DNA of 39,261 nucleotides from Veronia nyctiphanis (GCF_004116385.1 NZ_PEIB01000042.1:1-39261), one strand, 5' to 3'; positions 1-8,839 are shown, numbered from the stretch's first letter. The notes: generated by a model from the sequence alone, not told the origin. Numbers and translations are program-made.

Positions 1-413
1 CCGACGGAGACTGGAAATCTCTAGTTATTCGTTGTCTCGTTAACGGGGAAGTGGACACTATCTTGTGTGACCCTAAACAGATGAGCAGAGCGATATCAAA
101 TCTAATCCAAAATTCAATTTGCTATGCAAATAATAGTGTATTACTAACATCTAAAGTTGAAAAAGATTATTGGGTGCTCACTGTTGACGACGACGGTCCT
201 GGTGTACCAGCAGAGTTCAGAAAAAAAGTGTTAGAGCCGTTTTATCGACCAGATGCGTCGAGACAACGAAGTTCTGGTGGGCACGGCTTAGGGCTATCAA
301 TCGTTAATCACATCGTCAAGCTGCATGGTGAGACTTTATCAATCGAAGATAGCCCTATGTATGGCGCGAGGTTTAGAGTTTCGGTACCACTGAGCCAACC
401 GGTAAAGAAATAA
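1..413 (+). CDS. Sensor histidine kinase, C-terminal part (5' end outside window)
   Basis: The frame is open from base 3, so this is the end of a longer gene entering from the left. The visible ~136 residues are the ATP-binding domain of a two-component histidine kinase. The N box is QMSRAISNLIQNS, the G1 box is DDDGPGVP, the F box is EPFYRP and the G2 box is GHGLGLSIV. The end (IEDSPMYGARFRVSVPL...PVKK) nearly matches the end of the convergent kinase at 503-1819 (IEDSPLGGARFRIVLPI...PVKK), so the two are paralogues. The dimerisation/phosphoacceptor and sensor parts lie outside the window. A partner response regulator would be expected upstream, also outside. Confidence 0.9.
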   Translation, partial: DGDWKSLVIRCLVNGEVDTILCDPKQMSRAISNLIQNSICYANNSVLLTSKVEKDYWVLTVDDDGPGVPAEFRKKVLEPFYRPDASRQRSSGGHGLGLSIVNHIVKLHGETLSIEDSPMYGARFRVSVPLSQPVKK

Positions 414-480
414 AGTTATTAATGTTAATTACACCGCCTAGCATGGAGCTATATAAACATGAAACCACTCTATATCTTTG

Positions 481-500
481 CTTGGCAATTTATCACCAAG
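481..500 (+). terminator. Weak hairpin between convergent kinases
   Basis: CTTGG (481-485) pairs with CCAAG (496-500) across a 10-base loop and is followed by ATTTATTTCTTT. It lies 68 bases after the left-edge kinase and just before the end of the opposite kinase. The stem is only 5 bp, so this is a tentative terminator for the plus-strand gene. Confidence 0.3.
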
Positions 501-502
501 AT

Positions 503-1819
503 TTATTTCTTTACCGGAGCTGGGTGGATAGGAAGTACAATTCTGAACCTCGCCCCCCCAAGAGGACTGTCTTCAATGTACAAGATACCGTGATGGGCTT
601 TAACTAACTCGCTTACAATTGCCAACCCTAACCCATGCCCATTGCCGTCACGACTTGAGTTCTTTTTTAATCTCACAAACGGCTCTATGACGCTATCTCT
701 GTCTTCTTTCGCAATACCAGTGCCATCATCATCAACAATTAAAATCCAGTTTGATCCTATTACCTGTGACGAAACAGCAACCTGTTCGGAAGCATATCTA
801 CACGCATTTCGTATGAGGTTCGAGGCTGCCCTGCGCATTTGGTTCTTGTCTAATGTTACTCTATCATCCGATAAATTAAACCGGATAGGAACCTTGCTGG
901 TAATTTCTAATTGAGTAATCAAGGAACGTAGCCATTCAGAGGGGACATGTAAAACAGGCTCGAGGTTACTGTCACTTTCACGCTGCATCTTTGCGAGAAA
1001 AAGTAACTCTTCAACTAATAATTGGAGCTCTTCTACGTCATCGCCAATTCCGTCTACATAGTTTTTGAATTGAGACGATAAATGACTGCCCTCTAACATT
1101 TCTAGCTGACAAAGAATTCTAAAAAGAGGTGTTCGTAACTCATGAGCCACTGCATTGGTCAATTGTTTGTTCTTTTCAATCAGGCTTGATATTTTATCTG
1201 CCATTTCATTAAATCTGTCATTGAGCTTGCCTACACGATGAAAATTTCCAACTTTCACTCTTTTTGAGAAGTCTCCATTTGAAAAAAGTTGTGCAACTAT
1301 CTCAATTTTTCTCACCCTCCATGAAAGAATAAATGTAATGATTACTGCGTGTAATGCTAGAAACATTGCCACATAATAGACAAAAAGATTAGATATCACC
1401 TCAGAGTCATGGTGTTGTTTGTTATTCTCTTTAGGCTCAAAAAAAATAAATTTCTCGTATTTCCTTAGATAGATAACATATTCAAAGTAATCATCTCTGA
1501 ATGCAAAGCCAGTTTCTTTTACCTCTGCAACATCTTCATCATCAATGTCCTCTTCTTCAAAAGGAAGTTCAGCTTGATCATAGATAGACATTGTCAGAAC
1601 CTCAGTAGACAGAGAGTTATTTATGATGGAAATAGTCTCATCAAGACTTCTTTCATCCGCCGCGATATTCATATAAACCGACAACTGATGGAGTATAGTT
1701 TCATCAAATAAATACTTTTCATTTCTTCCAAACTCAATAGAAAAAATTGCATATGATATCGCTGCTGCTAGGGTGAATAAAACTGACCCTATAAATATCT
1801 CAAGAAAAATTCTAAACAT
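503..1819 (-). CDS. Membrane sensor histidine kinase (RstB/OmpR-partner type)
   Basis: A 438-residue inner-membrane sensor kinase. TM1 is about residues 4-26. A periplasmic loop of ~115 residues follows, with a very acidic stretch (EEEDIDDEDVAEVKE). TM2 is about 147-166, followed by a HAMP linker. The H box is NAVAHELRTPLFRI (phosphoacceptor His), the N box is NQMRRAASNLIRNACRYA, and the G boxes are DDDGTGIA and GHGLGLAIV. It lies 15 bases downstream of the response-regulator gene at 1835-2530, so the two form one operon. Kinase domain and overall length fit the RstB/EnvZ-like class. The acidic loop suggests cation or cationic-peptide sensing, by analogy with PhoQ; that is inference. Its ATPase domain is closely similar to that of the kinase at 1-413. 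Confidence 0.9.
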   Translation of the reverse strand: MFRIFLEIFIGSVLFTLAAAISYAIFSIEFGRNEKYLFDETILHQLSVYMNIAADERSLDETISIINNSLSTEVLTMSIYDQAELPFEEEDIDDEDVAEVKETGFAFRDDYFEYVIYLRKYEKFIFFEPKENNKQHHDSEVISNLFVYYVAMFLALHAVIITFILSWRVRKIEIVAQLFSNGDFSKRVKVGNFHRVGKLNDRFNEMADKISSLIEKNKQLTNAVAHELRTPLFRILCQLEMLEGSHLSSQFKNYVDGIGDDVEELQLLVEELLFLAKMQRESDSNLEPVLHVPSEWLRSLITQLEITSKVPIRFNLSDDRVTLDKNQMRRAASNLIRNACRYASEQVAVSSQVIGSNWILIVDDDGTGIAKEDRDSVIEPFVRLKKNSSRDGNGHGLGLAIVSELVKAHHGILYIEDSPLGGARFRIVLPIHPAPVKK

Positions 1820-1834
1820 AGAAAACTCTTTAGT

Positions 1835-2530
1835 TCAATCTCGAACAAACAGATATCCCTGACCTCTGACTGTAACGATCATCTTAGGCCTTGAAGTGTT
1901 ATCACCCAGTTTCTTCCTGAGAAGAACAACTTTATTATCAATTGTGCGGTCAACACCATCATAGGAAATCCCTCTGGTTTGCTGAACAAGAAACTCACGA
2001 GATAACGCCTGATTTGGATTACTCACAAAAAGGTGTAATAAATCAAATTCACCCTCTGTTAATTCAATTTCTTTACCCTGAATAAAGCAGCGTTTCGTCT
2101 TTGCATTCAAAGACAATGAGCTACTTTGGTCAGCTGAGTTTTGTGTATTACTTGAGTGATCGATGGCCGTAGAGGGGGCTTGGCGTAAAATATTTTTTAT
2201 TCTGGCTAAAAGTACGCGAGGCTTTATTGGTTTGGATACAAAATCGTCAGCACCCATTTCAAGTGCTGCAACATGATCAAAATCATCGCCAGTCGCGGTC
2301 AATACCATAATCTTGCTACTGACGAGCCCTCTAATTTCTCGACAAATTGATAAACCGTCAACATTGGGTAACATTAAGTCAAGAAGGACAAGATCCGGTT
2401 CATTCTCAATAATAGCGTTAACCGCTTGGCCACCATCATGAACAGTTGTGACGACGAAACCGTTGCTTACAAAGTATTCAGTGAGTAATTCACTCAGTTT
2501 AATATCGTCTTCAACTAAGACTATTCGCAT
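1835..2530 (-). CDS. OmpR/PhoB-family response regulator
   Basis: A 231-residue two-component response regulator. The receiver domain (about 1-115) has the acidic pocket VEDD, the phospho-accepting Asp in DLVLLDLMLP, the conserved Thr in MVLTATG and the Lys in FVSKPI. A poorly conserved Ser/Gln-rich linker (about 118-140) leads to a winged-helix DNA-binding domain of the Trans_reg_C type (ELTEGEFDLLHLFVSN...GVDRTIDNKVVLLRKKL...VRGQGYLF). It is first in a two-gene operon with the kinase at 503-1819. It most resembles RstA-type regulators; the target genes are not evident from the window. Confidence 0.92.
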   Translation of the reverse strand: MRIVLVEDDIKLSELLTEYFVSNGFVVTTVHDGGQAVNAIIENEPDLVLLDLMLPNVDGLSICREIRGLVSSKIMVLTATGDDFDHVAALEMGADDFVSKPIKPRVLLARIKNILRQAPSTAIDHSSNTQNSADQSSSLSLNAKTKRCFIQGKEIELTEGEFDLLHLFVSNPNQALSREFLVQQTRGISYDGVDRTIDNKVVLLRKKLGDNTSRPKMIVTVRGQGYLFVRD

Positions 2531-2649
2531 GATTACAACCTCTCACAATCCACGGTTACAGTGTACAGTTGGGTTGTAGATATTAGTATTTTACATCTGA
2601 TAATCACTACATAAATTGTATGACATTGTATGTGCTAAATTTATGTCAT

Positions 2650-2979
2650 TTAAATCGCGGCACTATTTACCGCTTCTCCAGTTCGACACCGCATGGACAA
2701 ATAGAGTGGCAGCCCCGCTGATACACCGACCATCAGTGTCGCTAATATTGCCAGATATCCATGCTTCACTTCATTTCGCTTGCTATCTGTCACAATGAAT
2801 ACAATCAGAGCAACACCTGCAATAACAACGTCAAGCCATGCAAAAATGCTAATCGGATTGGCAGTGATATTTGCTGCGAATTTCGCAACATCAACGCCAT
2901 TTTCAATCAGCCAAGGTAAGAGAGCACCGAAAGGTACAAACGTACCAATAACTGCAAAAAACAAGTAAATCCATTTCAT
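2650..2979 (-). CDS. DUF2834-type small membrane protein
   Basis: A 109-residue predicted inner-membrane protein with about three hydrophobic segments (residues ~3-25, ~45-62, ~74-96). Charged loops separate them, including DSKRNEVKHG between the second and third. The order WIYLFFAVIGTFVPF...ISIFAWLDVVIAGVALIVFIVTD...VSAGLPLYLSMR matches what I remember of the DUF2834 family, whose function is unknown. It stands alone, divergent from dpaL across a 264-base gap. The C-terminal tail after SMR (CRTGEAVNSAAI) is atypical and may be variable. Confidence 0.72.
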   Translation of the reverse strand: MKWIYLFFAVIGTFVPFGALLPWLIENGVDVAKFAANITANPISIFAWLDVVIAGVALIVFIVTDSKRNEVKHGYLAILATLMVGVSAGLPLYLSMRCRTGEAVNSAAI

Positions 2980-3243
2980 TCCACATCTCCGTAAAATCTA
3001 ATAGTCATTAACTATCAATGATTTAATAGGCACAGAGAAAGACAAAGACGTTTTTCCTCAATTTGCACCTCAATATCGCAGAAATTCTTCATTTGGCTGT
3101 AGAAGGTTGCATTTTGACCACTAGTAAATGCAATAGACTGTCATCAATCGGTTAATACTTATGTTCTATCGAAATGAATAGGCGAACGTAGTTTTAATCG
3201 GTGATAGGCCAGTGAAGCGTAAATTACAGAGTGATGCATAGCG

Positions 3244-4476
3244 ATGACAACGGATACAACAACAAACTATATAAAACAGCTGATTGATGGCACTGTGAGC
3301 CACTTCGCTAACCCAAGGGCAGATATAACCCATTCTTATACTCGTGAGCATCAGGCAATACTCAGTTTGGCAAAAGCGGAAGTAGCAATCCGTGATATCA
3401 AAAAGTGGCCCGGATACAAAGCCACACCTCTCCATTCGCTTGACGATTTATCAAGGCAAACTGGCATCTCACGTATTTGGTACAAAGACGAATCACAACG
3501 CTTTGACCTGAAAAGTTTCAAGGCACTGGGCGGGGCCTTTGCTGTCGCGCGTCAATTGCAGGCAGTGTTTAAGGATAAAACAGGCCAACAAGTCTCAATC
3601 GATGATCTTCTTACTGGTAAACACAGTGAACATTTAGCTGATATTACTGTCAGTTGCGCCACCGATGGCAACCATGGTCGCTCTGTGGCATGGGGCGCGC
3701 AGATGTTTGGCTGCCAATGCGTTATCTTCATTCATGCCGATGTCTCCAAAGGCCGACGATTGGCGATGGAACAGTTCGGCGCAACGGTCATCCGTATTGA
3801 TGGCAACTATGATGAATCGGTTCGCACTGCCGCCGAGCAGGCGAAGCAGCACAACAGAATTATTGTGTCCGACACCTCTTACGAGGGGTATATGGAAATA
3901 CCGAAAGATGTTGCCTTGGGCTATACCGTCATGCTTGCTGAAATCATCGAACAGTTAGACGGAGAGATACCGACACACGTTGTGGTGCAAGGTGGCGTTG
4001 GTGGTTTAGCAGCTGCAGTCTGCGGCTATTTCTGGGAATACTGGCAAGCAAAGCGCCCTCGTTTCGTGATTGTTGAACCTGAGAACGCAAACTGTCTTCA
4101 GCAGAGCGCGAAAGCCGGAAAGCCTGTATCAGTCACTGGAGATTTGGAAACCATGATGGCCGGGCTTTGCTGTGGCGAAGTATCGTTGCTTGCATGGACA
4201 ATTTTAGACTCAGGCGCTGATGACTTCATGACCGTGAGTGAAGAAACGGTACCTCAAACCATGCAGTTGTTGGCAAAAGGCGTGGGCAAGGATCCGGCGA
4301 TTGAGGCAGGTGAATCGGCGGTTGCGGGGCTTGCCGCCATGATGATCGCACGTAACCAAGTAAACCTGGCATCCCAGCTTAACCTGGACAGTGAAAGTAA
4401 GTTGCTGGTGCTAGGAACAGAGGGAGCAACAGATCCGGAGTTGTACCACCAACTTGTTACCCGCCAACTTGATTAA
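3244..4476 (+). CDS. dpaL: Diaminopropionate ammonia-lyase
   Basis: A 410-residue PLP-dependent enzyme of fold type II that converts 2,3-diaminopropionate to pyruvate and two ammonia. The cofactor lysine lies in RFDLKSFKALGGAFA. The two catalytic aspartates of the YgeX family are retained in CATDGNHGRSVAWGAQ and in VSDTSYEGYMEIP. The glycine-rich phosphate loop is QGGVGGLAAAVCGY, and the family block MAGLCCGE is present. Length matches E. coli YgeX (about 400). The gene is monocistronic and convergent with the Lrp/AsnC regulator 30 bases downstream, which is its most likely regulator. In this family the enzyme lets cells use diaminopropionate as a nitrogen source or detoxify it. The shine-dalgarno before ATG 3244 is weak. 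Confidence 0.9.
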   Translation: MTTDTTTNYIKQLIDGTVSHFANPRADITHSYTREHQAILSLAKAEVAIRDIKKWPGYKATPLHSLDDLSRQTGISRIWYKDESQRFDLKSFKALGGAFAVARQLQAVFKDKTGQQVSIDDLLTGKHSEHLADITVSCATDGNHGRSVAWGAQMFGCQCVIFIHADVSKGRRLAMEQFGATVIRIDGNYDESVRTAAEQAKQHNRIIVSDTSYEGYMEIPKDVALGYTVMLAEIIEQLDGEIPTHVVVQGGVGGLAAAVCGYFWEYWQAKRPRFVIVEPENANCLQQSAKAGKPVSVTGDLETMMAGLCCGEVSLLAWTILDSGADDFMTVSEETVPQTMQLLAKGVGKDPAIEAGESAVAGLAAMMIARNQVNLASQLNLDSESKLLVLGTEGATDPELYHQLVTRQLD

Positions 4477-4477
4477 C

Positions 4478-4496
4478 TTGCTTAGACAGTAAGCAA
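4478..4496 (+). terminator. Hairpin between dpaL and the Lrp-type gene
   Basis: TTGCTT (4478-4483) pairs with AAGCAA (4491-4496) over a 7-base loop, immediately after the dpaL stop codon. No T-run follows, so its role as a terminator for the convergent pair is tentative. Confidence 0.35.
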
Positions 4497-4506
4497 AGGC
4501 GCAGGG

Positions 4507-5001
4507 TTACTCCTCTGCGTCTTCTTCAATGTCCAGAGCCAATCCAACTTTCACCGCATCCATCACCACATTGGTCTGAAAGCTTTTGATGTTGGCATTG
4601 TCGAAAAAGGTTTCTCGGGTAAAGGTGTCATACCCTTCCATATCTCTCGCTGTCACGATCAGGATAAAGTCTGAACTGCCCATCACGTAATAGCACTGCT
4701 GTACAGCGGGGTTTGCCTGCATATCTTTTTTAAAAATATGCATGAGATCGACACGCTCTCGCTCCAGCGTTACCTGAACCACAAACGTCATCGCATGACC
4801 GACAACTTTCGGGTTGACCACAGACACGTCAGCTTCAATCACTTTATCTGTACGCATGCGTTTCAGTCTGCGCTGCACGGCGGCAGGTGAGAGACCAACC
4901 TGTTCCGCTATCTTGTCTGATGTGATGCGATTAGACACTTGAACTAAATTCAAAATCTTCCGATCAAAGCTATCAATCGTCGGAAGGCTGGATTTCGGCA
5001 T
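4507..5001 (-). CDS. Lrp/AsnC-family transcriptional regulator
   Basis: A DNA-binding regulator of 164 residues. The N-terminal winged helix is IDSFDRKILNLVQ...SDKIAEQVGLSPAAVQRRLKRM; the C-terminal RAM ligand-binding and oligomerisation domain has VQQCYYVMGSSDFILIVTARDMEGYDTF. I place the start at ATG 5001 rather than ATG 5007, because AAGGA lies 7 bases before the former and only one base before the latter. Lrp/AsnC proteins usually sense amino acids and often control an adjacent catabolic gene, so dpaL, convergent 30 bases away, is the obvious candidate target. The tail is acidic (DIEEDAEE). Confidence 0.88.
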   Translation of the reverse strand: MPKSSLPTIDSFDRKILNLVQVSNRITSDKIAEQVGLSPAAVQRRLKRMRTDKVIEADVSVVNPKVVGHAMTFVVQVTLERERVDLMHIFKKDMQANPAVQQCYYVMGSSDFILIVTARDMEGYDTFTRETFFDNANIKSFQTNVVMDAVKVGLALDIEEDAEE

Positions 5002-5209
5002 AAACATATCCTTGTCGTAAAAACGTTGATGAACAAAACCAACGAGTTATCAACCCGCCCATCCCTTTTTCATTCTTTACCCGACCCTGTCTATCGTCAA
5101 GAACATACGGTGATACAAAACGTCGGCGTTTGATTGGAAAGGGGCTTATTGAAGGTGCGAGCAATTGCGTCATAGACGCTTGGGAGGGGTATCTATTCTT
5201 GGCCAAACC

Positions 5210-5233
5210 CGAGGCAGCAAATTAGCTGCCTCG
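5210..5233 (-). terminator. Hairpin after the phn operon
   Basis: CGAGGCAGC (5210-5218) and GCTGCCTCG (5225-5233) form a perfect 9-bp stem with a 6-base loop, directly after the stop of the last phn gene (5241). No strong T-run follows on the minus strand, so it could end transcription with help or stabilise the 3' end. Confidence 0.55.
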
Positions 5234-5240
5234 TATCAAT

Positions 5241-6044
5241 TTAAATCAATTTTTTCCTCACATAGATGACCAGCGCTTCTGCGAGGATGACGACAGCAAA
5301 AATACTGAGTAGCACCATGGATACTTTCTGCCATTCAAACAGGTTCTGTGCATCATTAAGTACCACACCAATACCACCAGCGCCAACCAGACCGAGGACC
5401 GCTGATTCACGGACATTAATATCCCAGCGAAACAATACAATAGAGAAAAAAGCAGGCATAACCTGTGGCCAGTAACCTTTAAGTAAAATGCTCGTCCACG
5501 ACGCTCCCGTTGCCTTCAGTGCTTCGATAGTCCCCATATTCACTTCAGCAATGGCTTCAGCCAGCAACTTACCGACGAATCCAATACTTCGCACAGCAAT
5601 TGCCATGATACCCGCTAAGACACCGGGGCCAAACAAGGCAATAAACAGCAGTGCCCATACGAGGGAGTTTACAGAACGTGATGACACCAGAAATACCTGC
5701 GCAACCCAGTTAACTGTCTTGCTTGGCATAATGTTTGGCGCGTTCAACAAAGCCAGTGGAATGGCAAAAACTAGGGTGAACAGCGTGCCAAGTGTTGCTA
5801 TATGCAAAGTTTCAATCAAAGCTGCATGGATAGTTTGCGGATAAAACCCATAGTCGAGCGGTACCATGCGTTGAAACATATCGGCGAATTGCGCGGGCGC
5901 ATCAAAAAGAAACTCGGGGATCACTTCGACGGTTTGCCAAGACCAGACGATCGCCGAGACAAAGCACAGGTACACGGCATACCGAGCAAGGCGTTCATTA
6001 AAGGTAAACCGTTGCCATTGTCGATCAATTGAAGCTGTCGTCAT
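5241..6044 (-). CDS. phnE: Phosphonate-type ABC transporter permease PhnE (second copy)
   Basis: A 267-residue inner-membrane permease with about six hydrophobic segments. It has the family EAA-type loop LLAEAIAEVNMGTIEALKATGASW, the VNSLVWALLFIALFGPG segment and the end block RESAVLGLVGAGGIGVVL. It is the last gene of a phnD-phnC-phnE-phnE operon. Its ATG (6044) overlaps the stop of the upstream permease by one base, with GGAGG 8 bases before the start. Together with the other permease it should form the membrane channel for the solute bound by PhnD. Substrate (phosphonate, phosphite or another small anion) cannot be told from the permease alone. Confidence 0.92.
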   Translation of the reverse strand: MTTASIDRQWQRFTFNERLARYAVYLCFVSAIVWSWQTVEVIPEFLFDAPAQFADMFQRMVPLDYGFYPQTIHAALIETLHIATLGTLFTLVFAIPLALLNAPNIMPSKTVNWVAQVFLVSSRSVNSLVWALLFIALFGPGVLAGIMAIAVRSIGFVGKLLAEAIAEVNMGTIEALKATGASWTSILLKGYWPQVMPAFFSIVLFRWDINVRESAVLGLVGAGGIGVVLNDAQNLFEWQKVSMVLLSIFAVVILAEALVIYVRKKLI

Positions 6045-6834
6045 CAGAAAATCCTCCGTACTACATTCGACAGAAATTCGCCGACGAGGATCAGCGCAAT
6101 AATGGTGAGCAAAATAGCCGCGACAAAGTCGTAATCAAACCGCTGAAAAGCAGAAAATAACGTGCCACCTAGCCGCCTGCCCCGACGATCCCGACCATAG
6201 TGGAATTACGTAAATTGGAATCAAGTTGATAACTGGCAAACCCGATAAAGCGGGTGAATACCTGCGGCATTACCGCGTACAGAATAACGCTGGTAAAGCT
6301 CGCGCCAGTCGCACGTATAGCTTCAACAGGTTTAAATGATATCTCTTCAATCGCTTCAGCAAACAATTTAGCTATAAAGCCGATTGACGCAAATACCAGA
6401 GTCAAAATACCTGCCAGTGCACCAAAGCCTACCGCCTTAACGAATAGGATCGCAATAATCACCGGGTGGAAAGAGCGACACAAAGCAATAAAGCCACGAA
6501 CAGGCGACGACACCACTGATGGCATCATATTCCGAGCTGCCAGCAGGCCAAGGAAGAGCGAAATAACAATTCCGAAGAAGCTCGAGATGATGGCTATCTG
6601 TAGACTTTCCAACAAGCCGCCAATCAACAAACTGGTTCTTGAAAAATCAGGTGGAAACATTCTCGATAACAGGCGCTCACTCTCACCAATGCCGACTATC
6701 AAGCGATCAAAGCTAAGTCCCAGCGTTGACATGCTATACAGCAGATAAGCCGCGACCAGAACAACCCCAGCACGTGACAACCACGATGGCTTAAAAGGGT
6801 TATCAATGCGACGGTCAGACATCAGTTGAGCCAT
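6044..6834 (-). pseudogene. phnE: Phosphonate-type ABC permease PhnE (first copy), frameshifted near its 3' end
   Basis: The first 221 residues read normally through the permease core (LFAEAIEEISFKPVEAIRATGASF, then NSTMVGIVGAGG). A TAG then stops the frame at 6169. Conservation continues in the next frame as GTLFSAFQRFDYDF...ILVGEFLSNVVRRIF and ends at a TGA that overlaps the next gene's ATG. Restoring one base near 6166-6171 (GGCGGC-ATA-GGTGGC expected) gives a normal protein of about 263 residues. As written, the last transmembrane segment is lost. The start at 6834 is supported by GGAGGTGA just upstream, inside the end of phnC (13-base overlap). The cause may be a true mutation or a base-calling error. 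Confidence 0.85.
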
Positions 6835-7592
6835 GATTCACCTCCGTAAATCACTTTGAGATCGTCTTCAGTGATGCCCTCAGGGCTACCGTCGTAATGA
6901 ACGTTACCATTGCACATACCGATGATCCGCGTGGCAAAACGCTTGGCTAGGTTCACATCATGAATGTTGACCAATACCGGGATTTGCTTCTTTTCTGCCA
7001 GTGATTCCATCAGCTCCATGATCTCGACTGCCGTTTTTGGGTCAAGTGACGAAGTCGGCTCATCAGCCAGCAATATATAAGGGTCTTGCATCACGGCACG
7101 TGCAATGCCGACGCGCTGGCGCTGACCACCAGACAAGCTATCAGCGCGCTGGTTCGAAAAATCCTGTAGGCCGACAAATTCTAATAGTTCAAAGGCCTTT
7201 TCTAAATCCGTTTTGGTATAGTTTCTTCGCCACGCATCCCACGCATTCATATAACCCAACCGGCCACTGAGGACGTTTTCAATCACCGTCAGGCGCTCGA
7301 CCAGATTGTATTCCTGAAAAACCATCCCTATGTGGCGACGTTGTCTGCGTAATGCCTGTCCCTGAAGCTTGGTCAGGTCTGCCCCTTCAAATAGAATCTC
7401 ACCACCACTTGGATCGTTGAGACGATTGATACATTTGAGCAAGGTACTTTTTCCCGTTCCTGAAGGGCCAATGATGGCAATGATGCCCGGCTGTTGAATA
7501 TCAACATTGATGCCTTTGAGAATTGGTTTTCCTGCGACATATTCGTGATAGAGGTTATTAATCTTTATTCCGTTGCAGCTAACTGAACCCAT
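6822..7592 (-). CDS. phnC: Phosphonate-type ABC transporter ATPase PhnC
   Basis: A 256-residue cytoplasmic ATPase that powers the importer. It has Walker [10 protein letters not shown], the Q-loop in [13 protein letters not shown], the ABC signature [14 protein letters not shown], Walker [14 protein letters not shown] and the H-loop [13 protein letters not shown]. The Glu after Walker B and the switch His are both present. The order [26 protein letters not shown] is typical of PhnC. It lies second in the operon, 87 bases after phnD, and its 3' end overlaps the first permease gene. AGGAAAC lies before the start codon. Confidence 0.94.
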   Translation of the reverse strand: MGSVSCNGIKINNLYHEYVAGKPILKGINVDIQQPGIIAIIGPSGTGKSTLLKCINRLNDPSGGEILFEGADLTKLQGQALRRQRRHIGMVFQEYNLVERLTVIENVLSGRLGYMNAWDAWRRNYTKTDLEKAFELLEFVGLQDFSNQRADSLSGGQRQRVGIARAVMQDPYILLADEPTSSLDPKTAVEIMELMESLAEKKQIPVLVNIHDVNLAKRFATRIIGMCNGNVHYDGSPEGITEDDLKVIYGGESWLN

Positions 7593-7625
7593 AAAAATGT
7601 TTCCTGTACATGTATTTTGAATGAG

Positions 7626-7649
7626 CAGTGCCCTACCCGTGAGGCACTG
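7626..7649 (-). terminator. Intercistronic hairpin between phnD and phnC
   Basis: CAGTGCC (7626-7632) pairs with GGCACTG (7643-7649) over a 10-base loop, in the only sizeable gap of the operon. A hairpin after a binding-protein gene commonly raises its expression over the downstream ATPase and permease genes by partial termination or mRNA stabilisation. That role is inferred. Confidence 0.45.
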
Positions 7650-7679
7650 AGTTGGTATTCACTGAATGAAGCGAAAGTG

Positions 7680-8720
7680 TTACTGGGTGGTAGCTTGCTT
7701 GGCTAACTCAGCCGCTTTCTTTTTGGCACGCTTAGCGGCGTCCTTCTCTGCGAGCTTTTTGAGGCCGGTTTTGGTGTACGCAGTACCCGTGGCATGAGCA
7801 ATATCTCTGATCACACCCCACTCCTGCTGATACGTGATGGGAGAAAACCTGTCAGCCCCCTTAAAGGCTGCGCTCATTTCTGGCGTGAATCGGTAGCTGA
7901 AAAACGCCTCTTTGATTTTATCGACAAGCTCGGGCTTCAGGTTGTGCGCATAACCAAATGCTGATGTAGGAAAGCGCGGGCTGCGGTAAATAATTTTCAA
8001 TTCAGAATCATCGACACGCCCTGCGGCAACCATACGGTCGTATACGTCAGACGCTACAGGCGCCGCGTCATAGTCACCGTTATAGACACCGAGAATTGAC
8101 TGATCGTGTTTACCGGAATACAACACTTTGTAATCTTCATCTGGCACGAGACCTTGAGCTGGGAAGAGTGCTCTTGGAGCAAGGTTGCCAGAGTTTGAAG
8201 ACGCAGAGGTATGTGCAACCCGCTTACCTTTCATGTCAGCCATCGAGTTGATGCCACTGTCTTTACGAACAATGGTGACCAGGTTATAACCCTGAAAGCC
8301 GCTTTCCCCGCCTTTCACAGCAATAGGGACATAACCTGCGAGGTTGACTGCGTACCCTGTCGGCCCAGTCGAAAACCCGGCAACATGAAGTCGGCCAGAA
8401 CGCATGGCCTCAACCTGTGCTGAGTTTGAGTGTACTGTGTAGTAGATAACTCTTTTACCCGTAATTTTGCTCAAGTGCGCCTGAAAATCAGCAAAAGCAT
8501 CTTTGTAGAGCGCCGGATCTTCCACTGGCGTATAGGTAAAGACCAGCGTGCTAGGGTCTATCCATTCATCAGGATTTTTCGGAGAATCAGCAACTAAGTC
8601 CTTATTTTCATCGCAGTATCTGTCATCAAGCACGCCTCGTGAGGCACAGTCACTTGCGAAGACAAAGGACGGCAGCAATAGCAGGCCAGTGATCAACAAT
8701 CCATTTACACTGTTTTTCAT
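7680..8720 (-). CDS. phnD: Phosphonate/phosphite-type periplasmic binding protein PhnD
   Basis: A 346-residue secreted solute-binding protein. A signal peptide covers about residues 1-22 (cleavage after FVFA). The mature part has the PhnD/PtxB core: a strand leading to DFQAHLSKITGKRV, the phosphate-binding HSNSAQVEAMRSGRLHVAGF block, GKRVAHTSASSNSGNL and the SPRFPTSAFGY block. A short Cys-containing insert (about residues 25-38, CASRGVLDDRYC) follows the signal and may form a disulfide. The last ~30 residues are Lys/Ala-rich and unusual for the family. First gene of the operon; a sigma-54 promoter lies about 45 bases upstream. The ligand is not determined. Confidence 0.9.
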   Translation of the reverse strand: MKNSVNGLLITGLLLLPSFVFASDCASRGVLDDRYCDENKDLVADSPKNPDEWIDPSTLVFTYTPVEDPALYKDAFADFQAHLSKITGKRVIYYTVHSNSAQVEAMRSGRLHVAGFSTGPTGYAVNLAGYVPIAVKGGESGFQGYNLVTIVRKDSGINSMADMKGKRVAHTSASSNSGNLAPRALFPAQGLVPDEDYKVLYSGKHDQSILGVYNGDYDAAPVASDVYDRMVAAGRVDDSELKIIYRSPRFPTSAFGYAHNLKPELVDKIKEAFFSYRFTPEMSAAFKGADRFSPITYQQEWGVIRDIAHATGTAYTKTGLKKLAEKDAAKRAKKKAAELAKQATTQ

Positions 8721-8765
8721 AATTGAACCCTTTATTCACGTTATTGTTAAACTCATGCCTCACAC

Positions 8766-8781
8766 TGCAGGGGATGTGCCA
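8766..8781 (-). promoter_or_regulatory. Sigma-54 promoter of the phn operon
   Basis: On the minus strand TGGCACATCCCCTGCA matches the RpoN consensus TGGCACG-N4-TTGCA, with GG and GC exactly 12 bases apart. It lies 46 bases upstream of the phnD start, and the adjacent upstream gene encodes a sigma-54-dependent activator. The combination makes RpoN control of phnDCEE likely. Confidence 0.75.
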
Positions 8782-8839
8782 GTTATTTTAATTGTTTAAT
8801 ATCAGTAACTTATATTTTTATTGGGTTTCTCTACGAGAA

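Noticed and set aside
422-607. Plus-strand frame over the convergent kinase ends
   Set aside because: Lies across the terminator region and antisense to a well-supported kinase.
3166-3435. Minus-strand frame over the start of dpaL
   Set aside because: Antisense to dpaL, Cys/Phe-rich random composition, no start signals.
4973-5206. Open frame on the minus strand upstream of the Lrp-type gene
   Set aside because: Overlaps the Lrp start region, has no ribosome-binding site and no protein-like pattern; it looks like a chance frame.
6160-6175. Programmed -1/+1 frameshifting in phnE
   Set aside because: No slippery heptamer or downstream pseudoknot is evident, and similar single-base losses occur in nine other unrelated genes.
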